Source: a virus
Direction: 5' to 3' (one strand)
Virus record (IMG/VR): IMGVR_UViG_3300021438_000028
Span: 1-40,857 of that record
Length of the DNA: 40,857 nucleotides
Shown here: piece after piece, positions 22,781 through 30,856 of the stretch
Position numbering within the stretch: the first letter of the stretch is position 1
Layout: the number at the start of each line of letters is the position of its first letter
Notes under the pieces: generated by a model
The model's database searches: none
What the model was told of the DNA's origin: nothing
What the model saw: only the letters and a program-made list of their open reading frames with translations
Made by a program: the position numbers and the translations under genes

Positions 22781-23716
22781 TTATCGGCGGGAGTAGTGAA
22801 TGCGAGGTGGGAAATTATTCTGTTGAGCATCAATTTCTTCCTTTAGACGCTGCGTATATAGTGCGTACAGTTGTTTCGTTGCACTCTGTGATGCACCATA
22901 CGGGCGCTTGGAGTCAGTCTCATCCGCCTGTGGACTAACCTGTGCTGCACGTGCTGGGTCGAGATATGCAAGGAGTCGGTAAGAAGCTCCAAGGATTACC
23001 ACATCTCGAGTTGATTCTGTCAAACCAGTTACGGTTGTGTAAACATCTGAGTTGTTTGTGAAAGGGTGTGGAGTTGTGGCATACATAACCTTGACTGTAC
23101 GTCCAGCAATTGGGGCTTCGCCCAATGTGATTGTTTGAACTGTATCAACGCCAGTTGTATATCCAAATGCTTCAGGATTAGCTGAAGGGTCAAAGTCATA
23201 GCGACGAATTGGAACCCATTCTTTAGATGGACCAATTGATTGCCATGATATGCTGAGGATATTCTTAATGCTCAAGTTTGCAAGTGCATATGTTGATACG
23301 GCTGCATTGAATGTAAAGTTGTATGTCTCTACAGCATAGATGCTAGAACCGATTGCTCGGATTGTATCGTTGATTGCTTTCTTGACAACGTACTTTGGGA
23401 AGGTTGGTGAGATAGATACCTTTGACTCGGAAGCATGTGTTGCTGCGGTAGTACCTAGATATCCACGTCCATATGGTGAGACAACTGCTGTGTTAGCAAC
23501 ACGGTCATACGAGTCAACCCACATAAGTTCTTCGTCAATCTCGAGGATTCCTTTGCCAACCGAATCAGTTGAACCAAGGTTCAAGATTGTTGGAGAAGCA
23601 ATAGAAGATGTGGTTGTTGTAACTGCTGATGTGAGATATGTACTTCTGTCCTGCTGGAATGTATATCCAGCCAGGTTGATGAGAACTTCATCGGTCATCT
23701 GTGCAAATGTTGTCAT
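22781..23716 (-). CDS. Head-tail adaptor or neck structural protein, 311 aa
   Basis: A helical opening (FAQMTDEVLINLAGY) is followed by a beta-rich part with GKGILEIDEELMWVDSYD and GRGYLGTTAATHA, then a helical end with ASYRLLAYLDPARA and a long polar helix. Proteins of this type lie downstream of the capsid gene in actinophages and are annotated as adaptor, stopper or tail-tube-like parts. In a short-tailed phage it would link portal and fibres. It starts at 23716, sharing a base with the upstream stop. The family assignment is uncertain. Confidence 0.5.
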   Translation of the reverse strand: MTTFAQMTDEVLINLAGYTFQQDRSTYLTSAVTTTTSSIASPTILNLGSTDSVGKGILEIDEELMWVDSYDRVANTAVVSPYGRGYLGTTAATHASESKVSISPTFPKYVVKKAINDTIRAIGSSIYAVETYNFTFNAAVSTYALANLSIKNILSISWQSIGPSKEWVPIRRYDFDPSANPEAFGYTTGVDTVQTITLGEAPIAGRTVKVMYATTPHPFTNNSDVYTTVTGLTESTRDVVILGASYRLLAYLDPARAAQVSPQADETDSKRPYGASQSATKQLYALYTQRLKEEIDAQQNNFPPRIHYSRR

Positions 23717-23985
23717 TACATGTTCACCCTTCTAAGTGCTTCTGCTGGCCCTAGGCCAACCGTTCCAGCGATTGCATTGCAAGCACCTTGTAGGTCTTTC
23801 CATTGGCTGATAGGTAGACCAGCGTATATGTTACATGCGCCAGTAGCGGAAAGACCAGTTGTGCCAGCAAGCTTATTTGCTGCACCTTCGTCATCTAGAA
23901 ATTTATCCATGGTTGGATATGTTCCGCCATTGGCAAGACGATTTAGTTCTGCAACTAACGTTGTGCCTGCTCTACCTGTTGCCAT
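23716..23985 (-). CDS. Small virion-region protein, 89 aa
   Basis: A Gly/Ala-rich helical protein (LVAELNRLANGGTYP, LDDEGAANKLAGTTGL) with a central Cys and a basic end. ATG 23985 follows AAAGGG. It sits between a glycosyltransferase and the adaptor-like protein and is probably structural. No family is recognised. Confidence 0.6.
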   Translation of the reverse strand: MATGRAGTTLVAELNRLANGGTYPTMDKFLDDEGAANKLAGTTGLSATGACNIYAGLPISQWKDLQGACNAIAGTVGLGPAEALRRVNM

Positions 23986-23988
23986 TGC

Positions 23989-24702
23989 TTACCCTTTCGG
24001 TAATATTAAGTTCGATTTCTTTTCTACTCCGCCAAAGAAGGCGCCGTAGTAATGTTCATCAAATGAGAATCTCTTCATATGTTGGACAGTCGCTGACGTG
24101 TCACACCATACTTCGACCCCTGCTTTGCCACATAGGGCAAAGAAATATATATCTTCTCCGATGAAAGTCTTTTCGCTTCCAGCTTCCAAGAACATCGGAG
24201 TATCTGGGACTGACTCAATAATCTTATCGACTATGCTGCGGTGCATCAGGACGAATCCCATGCCAGCGGCATCTACTCGAATAAACTTATCCTTTGGCAT
24301 TGGATGCACTGGCTGGATATTAACTGAGCCATCCTTTTGTTCTGTGAAGTTAAAGATTGTAGGCAGAGGAATCATCAAAGGTTCTTCTGGAGTCTTTGTT
24401 GTAAAGTAAACACCAGTAACAATAGGGTGCTTATCTTTGTCTTTCTTGTTCCAAAGCTTCAGGAACTTTTCTGGGCTGATGACTACATCTGAGTCTACCC
24501 ATAGTAACCAGTCCGACTTGCCCTTTTCATACCAGTGGCGAATCACAAACTCACGCTGTCGGGCAATCTGATTACCACAACTGCGGATAGTAGATTCAAA
24601 CTTAATTCCTGATTCAAGAAGTACGTTTGCCACGCCATGCATGAACTTTCCATCTACATTTCCATTATCGCACCAGGCGAGTGAAACTGTTTCTTGCTCC
24701 AT
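23989..24702 (-). CDS. Second glycosyltransferase, GT-A fold, 237 aa
   Basis: SDWLLWVDSDVV holds the DSD metal motif (70-72), preceded by QIARQREFVIRHW, which parallels the [10 protein letters not shown] segment of the enzyme at 18397. FIGEDIYFFALCGKAG fits the distal acidic motif. It ends with a partly basic tail. The protein would add a sugar to an unknown acceptor. Having two such enzymes among tail genes points to virion glycosylation. The ATG at 24702 follows the leader GTAGGGGACA, also found before two other genes in this window. Confidence 0.7.
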   Translation of the reverse strand: MEQETVSLAWCDNGNVDGKFMHGVANVLLESGIKFESTIRSCGNQIARQREFVIRHWYEKGKSDWLLWVDSDVVISPEKFLKLWNKKDKDKHPIVTGVYFTTKTPEEPLMIPLPTIFNFTEQKDGSVNIQPVHPMPKDKFIRVDAAGMGFVLMHRSIVDKIIESVPDTPMFLEAGSEKTFIGEDIYFFALCGKAGVEVWCDTSATVQHMKRFSFDEHYYGAFFGGVEKKSNLILPKG

Positions 24703-24716
24703 TGTCCCCTACTTTC

Positions 24717-24848
24717 TTACTTAGCTCTTGTATCTTTTGCTGGGCGTGGTACTACTGGCCCAGGTGTAACCTTAGGTTGCTTTGCAACAATGCCCATCTT
24801 TACTAGATTGACTTTGATACGCTTACCCTTTGGGATATTAAGTTTCAT
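24717..24848 (-). CDS. Tiny basic protein, 43 aa
   Basis: Read from ATG 24848 the product is MKLNIPKGKRIKVNLVK followed by a Pro/Lys-rich tail. A longer frame upstream would overlap the 85-aa gene completely, so I use the short start. It is strongly basic and likely binds DNA or the capsid interior. It is the last of five small lysine-rich genes. Confidence 0.5.
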   Translation of the reverse strand: MKLNIPKGKRIKVNLVKMGIVAKQPKVTPGPVVPRPAKDTRAK

Positions 24849-24852
24849 TATA

Positions 24853-25110
24853 TTACCACTTAACCTTGTCTGCCCAGTATGCTGCAGACATCTTGCCCTT
24901 GGCAATGTTCTTTGCGTGACGAGCCTTGAATGCTTTGTTGCGTGCTGAACCGTCAGGTGAACCGTGAACACCCTGTTGACCAAAGCGAATAGTCTTTACT
25001 TTATCGCCTTCTTTAGCCACAACAACATGTGACTTGGTTGGGTGATTTGGTGTAGCCTTTGGCTTATTAAAGCCTGATACGCCTACTCGCTTTAGTCTTG
25101 GGTCAATCAT
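24853..25110 (-). CDS. Conserved small basic phage protein, 85 aa
   Basis: The core NKPKATPNHPTKSHVVVAKEGDKVKTIRFG is the type found in small hypothetical proteins of many environmental phages, with a C-terminal ARHAKNIAKGKMSAAYWADKVKW. Both halves are basic with aromatic residues. The ATG overlaps the upstream stop (ATGA at 25107-25110). The function is unknown; co-location with capsid genes suggests a virion or DNA-packaging role. Confidence 0.65.
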   Translation of the reverse strand: MIDPRLKRVGVSGFNKPKATPNHPTKSHVVVAKEGDKVKTIRFGQQGVHGSPDGSARNKAFKARHAKNIAKGKMSAAYWADKVKW

Positions 25111-25274
25111 TTTTTCTTCGCTTTCCCTGCCTGGCTAAGAGCTATTGCAATAGCCTGCTTCTTGCTCTTAACAATCTTTGCTTTCTTGGGACCCTTTGGG
25201 TCTATGCCTGCATGAAGAGTTCCTCGCTTGAACTCGCCCATAACTTTGGCGACTTTCTTATCAGCCTTCTTCAT
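25107..25274 (-). CDS. DUF6496-like basic protein, 55 aa
   Basis: The minus-strand frame from ATG 25274 begins MKKADKKVAKVMGEFKRG and ends in a Lys-rich tail after QAIAIALSQAGKAKKK. The order of a VM.EFK.G.L segment, a GPK segment and KQAIAIALS is that of the DUF6496 family of small basic proteins. It shares start and stop bases with both neighbours (TAATG and ATGA). DNA binding is plausible. Confidence 0.65.
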   Translation of the reverse strand: MKKADKKVAKVMGEFKRGTLHAGIDPKGPKKAKIVKSKKQAIAIALSQAGKAKKK

Positions 25275-25462
25275 TAGTTGGTACCGTAGTTAGGCCACAT
25301 GCCAGTCTTCTTTGAGACTTCTGCACGCTTCTTCATTAAATCTTTTAGAGCCTTATCTTGCTTCTGCTGCTCAGTCATTGGCAGTGGAGCAACGCGTGCC
25401 TTAAGTGTAGGTGTAGGAAGCGGAGTCCTTGGGCCAATCTTTCTTTCGTTAGATGATGCCAT
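25274..25462 (-). CDS. Small basic protein, 62 aa
   Basis: The N-terminal half is Pro/Arg-rich (KIGPRTPLPTPTLKARVAPLP), followed by a Lys/Gln-rich helix and the ending GMWPNYGTN. It starts at 25462, sharing a base with the upstream stop. No family is recognised; it belongs to the basic-protein run downstream of the capsid gene. Confidence 0.6.
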   Translation of the reverse strand: MASSNERKIGPRTPLPTPTLKARVAPLPMTEQQKQDKALKDLMKKRAEVSKKTGMWPNYGTN

Positions 25463-25611
25463 TACTTCTTCTTACCCATCTTCTTCATGACAGCCTTCTT
25501 AGCCATAGCTTTCTTAGGACCGTATTCCATCATACGCTCTTTCTTGCCTTCTGACTTTTCGTGCTTTTTCATTGCTGACTTTGATGCGTACTTCTCGCCC
25601 TTAACTGACAT
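25462..25611 (-). CDS. Tiny lysine-rich protein, 49 aa
   Basis: The frame from ATG 25611 begins MSVKGEKYASKSAMKKHEK and ends MKKMGKKK. About a third of residues are Lys, with no acidic cluster, as expected of a DNA-condensing or RNA-binding peptide. Its start shares a base with the upstream stop. It is the first of the basic run. Confidence 0.6.
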   Translation of the reverse strand: MSVKGEKYASKSAMKKHEKSEGKKERMMEYGPKKAMAKKAVMKKMGKKK

Positions 25612-26039
25612 TATACTGCTCCTATTTCCTTTAGTACTTCGGTTGTCTTCTTGTTGATATCTTTTGCCTTAGGCATTGTCTCTGAGTTATAGGCTTTGCC
25701 TAATGCTTCAGAGGCACTGTAAGCTTCCTCAATATGCTTGCGGGTTGTGCCCGCTGGTTGCATACCTTGTTCCCTTGCATTGCGATAAGCCTGGAGTTCA
25801 CTCGTCCATTTCTTATCAGGAATGTCACGGGTTGTATCTCCAGTATTTAGCTGAAGGCCTTTGGCCTTGCAACCGAAACAATCTTCTCCACATTCATTGT
25901 GGTTAATCTCCACTTCCTCTTCATTTGGAAATGGTGTTGGGTTAGTCTCGTCACATAAGACGCATCCCCAAAGTGTTGCTTGGAAGTCGTGCTCTGGGGT
26001 AAAGCCCCACTCAAGCACTTTGCTAACATGACTGTGCAT
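25611..26039 (-). CDS. Conserved actinophage structural-region zinc protein, 142 aa
   Basis: Residues 26-60 hold CVLCD, a His, then CGEDCFGCKAKG, a Cys-rich zinc-binding unit. From residue 60, LNTGDTTRDIPDKKWTSELQAYRNAREQGMQPAGTT followed by a helix is a recurring pattern in actinophage genomes near the capsid gene. The function is unknown; a head-associated or assembly role fits its place. The ATG is preceded by GTAGGGGACACT. Confidence 0.65.
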   Translation of the reverse strand: MHSHVSKVLEWGFTPEHDFQATLWGCVLCDETNPTPFPNEEEVEINHNECGEDCFGCKAKGLQLNTGDTTRDIPDKKWTSELQAYRNAREQGMQPAGTTRKHIEEAYSASEALGKAYNSETMPKAKDINKKTTEVLKEIGAV

Positions 26040-26047
26040 AGTGTCCC

Positions 26048-26317
26048 CTACTCTGCTGTAAAGTTTGCCTCAGTTACTCCGACACCGCCTGCTATGAGAG
26101 CAGCCTTTGTTGCTTCTGATACTGAGTATTCGTGCCCACCTTGATAATACTCCTCTGCTCCTGCAAGATATGAATCTTGTGGGTAGCGCACGGTTGAATA
26201 AGTTCCAGAGTATTTTACAATACTCACACCTTTATTCATCCGTCTGAAGTAGAATAATCTGTGATTACCTGTCGGTCCTTCAGAGACTGTTGGTGTCTTA
26301 AATCTGTAAGTAGCCAT
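26048..26317 (-). CDS. Small head-region protein, 89 aa
   Basis: I start at ATG 26317 behind TAAGGAG, not at 26338. The N-terminal part is beta-rich with Tyr/Arg (YRFKTPTVSEGP, FYFRRMNKG), and the C-terminal half is a small helical segment. Position just after the major capsid gene suggests a head completion or decoration protein. No family is recognised. Confidence 0.6.
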   Translation of the reverse strand: MATYRFKTPTVSEGPTGNHRLFYFRRMNKGVSIVKYSGTYSTVRYPQDSYLAGAEEYYQGGHEYSVSEATKAALIAGGVGVTEANFTAE

Positions 26318-26344
26318 AGTTCTCCTTAATGAACTCACTGATGA

Positions 26345-26362
26345 GACTAGGTTTCCCTAGCC
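26345..26362 (-). terminator. Hairpin after the major capsid gene
   Basis: On the minus strand GGCTAGG-gaaa-CCTAGTC forms a 7-bp stem (one G-T pair) with a GNRA tetraloop. No T-run follows, so it probably stabilises the capsid mRNA end or causes partial termination. Confidence 0.45.
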
Positions 26363-26377
26363 CCACCCGTCAATCAA

Positions 26378-27334
26378 CTAAGATGCGATTGATGAACCTG
26401 ATTCGATTCGGTATAGAGCTTCTTCACGGTAGCGTGCAAAGCCGAGTACGCCGTACCAACCCATTGGGCGGTGACGCATCAACTTGTCAACGACTGGTCC
26501 GATGACGACATGTGGCTCTTCAGCAACAGCTTCAGCAAGTGCCTGTGCTCCCGCTACGATTGTGCGGTAAACGCGTGCAGATGATGCACCGTCAGTTGCG
26601 TTGTAGAGACGTGGAGATTCTACGAAGAATGCGCCTTCGTAGTTTCCGATTTCTCCAGCCCAGATGCGGTCCTGTGTAGCACCGTACTGGTTAGGAAGTA
26701 GCCATCCAGCTGAACCTGTTTCAGCGCGGAGGTCATGTGAAACTTCTGGGTGTACACCAGCCCAGTAGAGTGAGCCCTTGCGAGCAACTGCGTTGCCTGC
26801 GCGGAGCTTAGCTACAGCCTTGCGGATGTTAGCTGATGAAAGTGTAGCAGCTGCAGTAACTGTAGCTGTTGATGTAGCAGTTGAACCTGAGTAGATTACG
26901 TTTGAACCACCACGAAGTGTTGCCATTGCAACCTTATCGATTGAGTCAGCAAGGTTGAATGCGATGATGTTAGCGATAGCTGGGTCAACATCTGCAAGTG
27001 AGAAGAGCTCAAGTGCACGTGTTACGAGAACTGAGTTACCGTACTCTGCAAGAGTAATGGTGACAGATGTTGGTGTAGACAATGCTACTGCATCTGGGTC
27101 AGCATCTTCTGTAAGTGTTGATGTTGCTGCTGTTAGGTCTTGGTAGCGCTGAAGCACTACTGTTGAACCTGGGATTGACTGGTTAGCTGGGCGCTTGTCG
27201 GCTACTGAACGAATGAGTGGTTCTGCACGAAGTGCGAACTCCAAGAGACGGTCATAAGCCTTCTGTACCAAACCAGCTGCACCAACTGTACCGCCCAGTG
27301 AGGACGAGCCTGTTGTTGTATATGCGTTTGCCAT
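26378..27334 (-). CDS. Major capsid protein, N4-gp56-like, 318 aa
   Basis: The sequence follows the N4-gp56-type major capsid family (HK97 fold): an N-terminal helix AYDRLLEFALRAEPLI, the strand block VTITLAEYGNSVLVTRALE, and the diagnostic YWAGVHPEVSHDLR...WAGEIGNYEGAFFVESPR near residues 190-240. It forms the capsid shell. It sits after the scaffold gene as expected. There is no obvious N-terminal delta domain rich in coiled coil; scaffolding is supplied by the separate upstream protein. Confidence 0.85.
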   Translation of the reverse strand: MANAYTTTGSSSLGGTVGAAGLVQKAYDRLLEFALRAEPLIRSVADKRPANQSIPGSTVVLQRYQDLTAATSTLTEDADPDAVALSTPTSVTITLAEYGNSVLVTRALELFSLADVDPAIANIIAFNLADSIDKVAMATLRGGSNVIYSGSTATSTATVTAAATLSSANIRKAVAKLRAGNAVARKGSLYWAGVHPEVSHDLRAETGSAGWLLPNQYGATQDRIWAGEIGNYEGAFFVESPRLYNATDGASSARVYRTIVAGAQALAEAVAEEPHVVIGPVVDKLMRHRPMGWYGVLGFARYREEALYRIESGSSIAS

Positions 27335-27360
27335 TTAGGTTATTTTCCTTTGATTAGAAA

Positions 27361-27843
27361 CTATGATTTTTGTTGTGAGAAGATTAGATTAATGAGCTCT
27401 TCCGAGTTTTGCGCTTGGTCGATTCTCATGCTCATGTCTTCTGCTCTGTCAGGTGTTAATGCACCCTGTGTGACAATGTCTTGCTGGCGTAATGCAGCTT
27501 TATTAATGTCACTTGATTCAGGCGCTTCCTGGCTTTGCTGAATCCCGAACAAGTCTCCGTTATCTTCAAGCCAGTTATTCACTGACTCTTCGTTAACTTC
27601 GTCTAGGTCCTTTAGGATTAGTCGTACTGCCTTAGGATTGACACCCTTCTTTTCTAAGACTTCCTTGACGGTGCGCTCACGCTGTCCCTTGGATAGTGTC
27701 TCAAGTTGTTCTGTGAGTTCCTTAATACGTTTCTCATCGGCACGCTTAGCCTTCCGCAACTGCTTTAGCAGATTGCTTCCGTCGCCTACCTGTGTTTCTG
27801 TATCGAGGTCATCGTCTTCTTCGTCCCAGTAGTTGTTGCTCAT
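27361..27843 (-). CDS. Scaffolding protein, 160 aa
   Basis: Acidic start (NNYWDEEDDDLDTETQ) followed by a charged coiled coil (residues 25-60, LKQLRKAKRADEKRIKELTEQLETL) and a Gln/Glu-rich helical end. This is the composition of phage scaffolds, and the gene lies directly before the capsid gene. I use ATG 27843, preceded by GAAGGGTGG; an upstream start at 27888 has no such site. It should guide prohead assembly and then leave or be degraded, possibly by the HslV-like hydrolase. Confidence 0.7.
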   Translation of the reverse strand: MSNNYWDEEDDDLDTETQVGDGSNLLKQLRKAKRADEKRIKELTEQLETLSKGQRERTVKEVLEKKGVNPKAVRLILKDLDEVNEESVNNWLEDNGDLFGIQQSQEAPESSDINKAALRQQDIVTQGALTPDRAEDMSMRIDQAQNSEELINLIFSQQKS

Positions 27844-27963
27844 AGCAACCACCCTTCTCTCTTGTTTGTAGTTCGCAGGCCACAACACATACTCGGGGAA
27901 GTATGCTGGCTCCTACTCTCGGTCTATTACACTGCACGGGGCCGATGGGTCCGTGTCAGGAAT

Positions 27964-29301
27964 CTAGAATTGTCCTGCGTTTGTTGGCTTGTTTAGATAG
28001 CCAGTAGAAAATGCTCCCTTGGCTGCTCCTGATGAGCCGCTGAATGCAGCGATTTCTGTTTCGCTTAGCTTCTTGCGGGTGCGCTGCGCTGAGGCAAGTT
28101 GATTGAATACATCTTGCTCCGCAGTAGACTGGTCATACTGACCAACCTGTCCGTAAATCTGGCTAAGCTTCTCAGCTGTTGGAAGGTAGTCAGCAATAGT
28201 TGCGTAACCCTTCTGTGCCATAGCTTGGTCAATACCTTGTGCAGCAAGCTGTTCAGATACTGCAACATCGGAACGCAGTCCTTGCTTAGCAGCAGCAACT
28301 CCAACTTCAGCTGCAGCAACTTGGCGTTGAATCTTTGTAATCTGCTGATTAGGGTCAAGCATATAAGCAACAGCATCCTTTGGACCAATGCCATAGTATG
28401 ACTGAAGCTGACTTAGCACCGCAGGGTCAGCGTTCTGTACACGTTGTGTCGCAATTGAAACTCTATCAGAGAGTTCCTTTGCTGATACATCGTTAGCAAT
28501 AAACTGCTGAACATAATCATCAGTTGAAAATTGTGTGAGGCCATAGCTTCGCAGAACCTGACGGTATCCGTCTTCGAGGTTGAGATACTCAGCTGGCTGT
28601 AGGACTTGAAGTCCCGCCTTGATGCGAGCATCGTTAGCTTTAAAGCGCATCTTATACTCATCGGTAGCTTGTAGACCAAGAGTAATAGTTGCTTCAGTTG
28701 CACCGTCTACCGCAAGTTCTTTAATCTTTGAAGCTAGAGAACCAAGGCCGTAAGCAGCAAATCGTGCAGTAACTACATCAATAGCAGACTGACGTGCTTG
28801 TTGTTTAGCAAGCGCATCAGCTGAAGCCTTCTGTTGGGCAGCAATTGTTGCAGCATTATTTGATGCAGTTAGTGCAGCTCTTGCTGCTGCAGCATCTTGT
28901 TCTGCTCGTACTCTTGCTGCATTTGCAGCTGCAAGTTCTTCTGCTGTCTTTGCTTTTGCTGCATCTGCTTCTGCCTTTACTCTTGCAGCTTCTGCTGCAG
29001 CGGCGGCTGCTTGCGCATCCCCTGCTGCTGCATATGCATTTCCTGCAGCCATGCTTCCAGAAACATATGGTTCTTGATAGTCTGGAGTATTACCAGAAAG
29101 TGGATTGTAAGGTGCAGGTACTGGGCTCATGTTGAGCAAGGCACGCTCTGTGTTGTTTAAGGTACCACCTGATGTAAGTTTTCTAAGTGCATCAGAAGCT
29201 GCGTTTACCGAAGATGCCTCTTGTGCTGCGCGAGCAGCTGCTGCTGCTTTTGCTTGGGCAACAAGCTTAGCATCTGATGGGTCAATGTCTGGAATTGCCA
29301 T
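27964..29301 (-). CDS. Alanine-rich coiled-coil virion protein, 445 aa
   Basis: ATG 29301 shares its A with the upstream stop; the frame open to 29316 has no better start. Residues 75-170 are an Ala/Glu/Lys coiled coil. Later segments (ITLGLQATDEYKMRFKAND, FIANDVSAKELSDRV, YYGIGPKDAVAYMLDP) form helical repeats resembling those in the two upstream proteins. It belongs to a block of large helical proteins between portal and scaffold, possibly ejected internal proteins. Confidence 0.65.
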   Translation of the reverse strand: MAIPDIDPSDAKLVAQAKAAAAARAAQEASSVNAASDALRKLTSGGTLNNTERALLNMSPVPAPYNPLSGNTPDYQEPYVSGSMAAGNAYAAAGDAQAAAAAAEAARVKAEADAAKAKTAEELAAANAARVRAEQDAAAARAALTASNNAATIAAQQKASADALAKQQARQSAIDVVTARFAAYGLGSLASKIKELAVDGATEATITLGLQATDEYKMRFKANDARIKAGLQVLQPAEYLNLEDGYRQVLRSYGLTQFSTDDYVQQFIANDVSAKELSDRVSIATQRVQNADPAVLSQLQSYYGIGPKDAVAYMLDPNQQITKIQRQVAAAEVGVAAAKQGLRSDVAVSEQLAAQGIDQAMAQKGYATIADYLPTAEKLSQIYGQVGQYDQSTAEQDVFNQLASAQRTRKKLSETEIAAFSGSSGAAKGAFSTGYLNKPTNAGQF

Positions 29302-30125
29302 TACGCTAGTCCCCAATCTCTAAGAACTTTGAGCGATAGCGTGTCCATTGTATCGCGTGCATTGTTTGTGTATTCCCATTCTTTGGAACTACGAAGTTCC
29401 TTTTCGAACTGCCAGATTGGCTTGACGTACGGCTTGCCATCTGGGCCAACATTCTGCAAAGCTTTGCGTAAGAATGGGTTGTTATAATCCACGGAGTCTG
29501 CATCAACCTCAAGGATATTTGCAATCGATGTACGATATGCTGATGCTAGAGAATCAAGGGAAGTACCCTTCATAATCTGGTCAGCGTATGCTGGGTATGC
29601 AGATGCGGCATCCGTTTTTACTTTGTCCTTCAAGTCATCAATTGTTGTATTGCCACTAAAGATATCAACTGACCACTTATCATATTGAGATGGGCTATAT
29701 GTCATTCCAAATGAATTAGCAAAAGTCTTAAGAGCATCTGCTGTTCCCAGAGCATCTCCACCTAGCGGAGTAGTTCCCTTGCCAGCCAATGCTTTAATAT
29801 CAAGTTGGTTGTCATCCCATCCACCGAGGTATGCTGCCTCTAGTGTTGCATCATCGATGTTCTTAATGCCAGCTGTAGTCAAGCGCTTGCGCTGTTGAAG
29901 CTTGTACTTCTCTAGATTATTGGCATAGATGCCAGGCTGTGATTCTTTCTGCAGCGTTCTATCACTAGATGTTACAGAGATATTCTTGTAATAGTTTGTT
30001 TGATAGTACTTTAACTTTGCTTCAGCTTCGTCCTTATTAGGACCATAGAGCAAGTCATATACTTCTTGTAGTTCAGGATACGCTTTGATGAGCGCAGCTG
30101 ATAAACCGAATGTTGTATCGGCCAT
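29301..30125 (-). CDS. Helical virion protein, 274 aa
   Basis: The C-terminal part (AYRTSIANILEV, PFLRKALQN, WQFEKELRSSKEWEYTNNAR, LSLKVLRDWGLA) is a pattern I associate with actinophage structural proteins near the tail or internal core. YKNISVTSSDR and LEAAYLGGWDD occur earlier. It starts at 30125, behind AAGGGGAT and overlapping the upstream stop. It probably forms an internal or portal-associated complex with its two neighbours. No enzyme motif is visible. Confidence 0.6.
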   Translation of the reverse strand: MADTTFGLSAALIKAYPELQEVYDLLYGPNKDEAEAKLKYYQTNYYKNISVTSSDRTLQKESQPGIYANNLEKYKLQQRKRLTTAGIKNIDDATLEAAYLGGWDDNQLDIKALAGKGTTPLGGDALGTADALKTFANSFGMTYSPSQYDKWSVDIFSGNTTIDDLKDKVKTDAASAYPAYADQIMKGTSLDSLASAYRTSIANILEVDADSVDYNNPFLRKALQNVGPDGKPYVKPIWQFEKELRSSKEWEYTNNARDTMDTLSLKVLRDWGLA

Positions 30126-30856
30126 TATCCCTTACCCCACTTTGCTAGTGTATCCGCAAAATCAATACTGTTTGCTTGCTGGATATCTGTTTGAACAGCG
30201 GCTCCGCCTGTTTCAATCTTCTTGTTAACTGCGGCCTCAAGGCGTGTCTGACTAAACTGTGGCGTATACTCAGAAGTCTTGCCAGTAGTCTTCTGTACTT
30301 GACCAGCATTAATCATCTTCTCTGCAAGCGCACGGGTCTCAGCTAGTTCATTAGCATTTGGGTCACGCTTGAGTTTTGCTTGATAGATAGCACGAATGCT
30401 TGCATCAATAACCAATGGGTCTTGCTTGAGAACTGTCTTGCTTGGACCAGTTGATGTTGTATCTAGGCCAGGAATTATATCTGCAGAGATACCCTTGTAC
30501 AGGTCCTGAAATGTCTTTGATGTATTGTAGATGTCGCCGTAGTCTACCGTCAAAACAGTCTTCAAATCTGTCTGAGTTTTAACTGACTTGCCAAGTTTCT
30601 TCATTAGTTTAGCAAGGACTGTCTTCTCTGAATTGGTAAGTCTGTCATATATTTCAGTTCCAGCACCAGGAAGGATACCTTGTGTGATTACATCTGTACC
30701 AGATACATTACGCTTTTCAAGGCCTGCTTTGATTTCATCAATCATCTGCTGATATGTCTTATCAGTTCCAGCGCCAGGCTTAAGGACTGTGTTTGTTCCT
30801 AGGGGAACTGATGGTACAGACGCAGTCTTACCTTTCGGACCTACTCTGTCAGTCAT
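30125..30856 (-). CDS. Helical virion protein, 243 aa
   Basis: Mixed Gly/Thr/Lys-rich N-terminus, then helices such as LTNSEKTVLAKLMKKLGK and IDASIRAIYQAKLKRDPNANELAETRALAEKM. The RDPNANEL segment resembles helical repeat units in other actinophage tail-associated proteins. It starts at 30856, sharing a base with the stop of the 1600-residue protein and preceded by GAGGGAG. The function is unknown beyond a likely structural role. Confidence 0.6.
   Translation of the reverse strand: MTDRVGPKGKTASVPSVPLGTNTVLKPGAGTDKTYQQMIDEIKAGLEKRNVSGTDVITQGILPGAGTEIYDRLTNSEKTVLAKLMKKLGKSVKTQTDLKTVLTVDYGDIYNTSKTFQDLYKGISADIIPGLDTTSTGPSKTVLKQDPLVIDASIRAIYQAKLKRDPNANELAETRALAEKMINAGQVQKTTGKTSEYTPQFSQTRLEAAVNKKIETGGAAVQTDIQQANSIDFADTLAKWGKG

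Noticed and set aside
27844-27963. Promoter in the gap before the scaffold gene
   Set aside because: A TGACA-like box and a TGTAAT are present on the minus strand but about 22 bases apart, too far for a normal promoter. Apart from a weak CACGG/CCGTG hairpin and the scaffold ribosome binding site, I see nothing firm in this gap.
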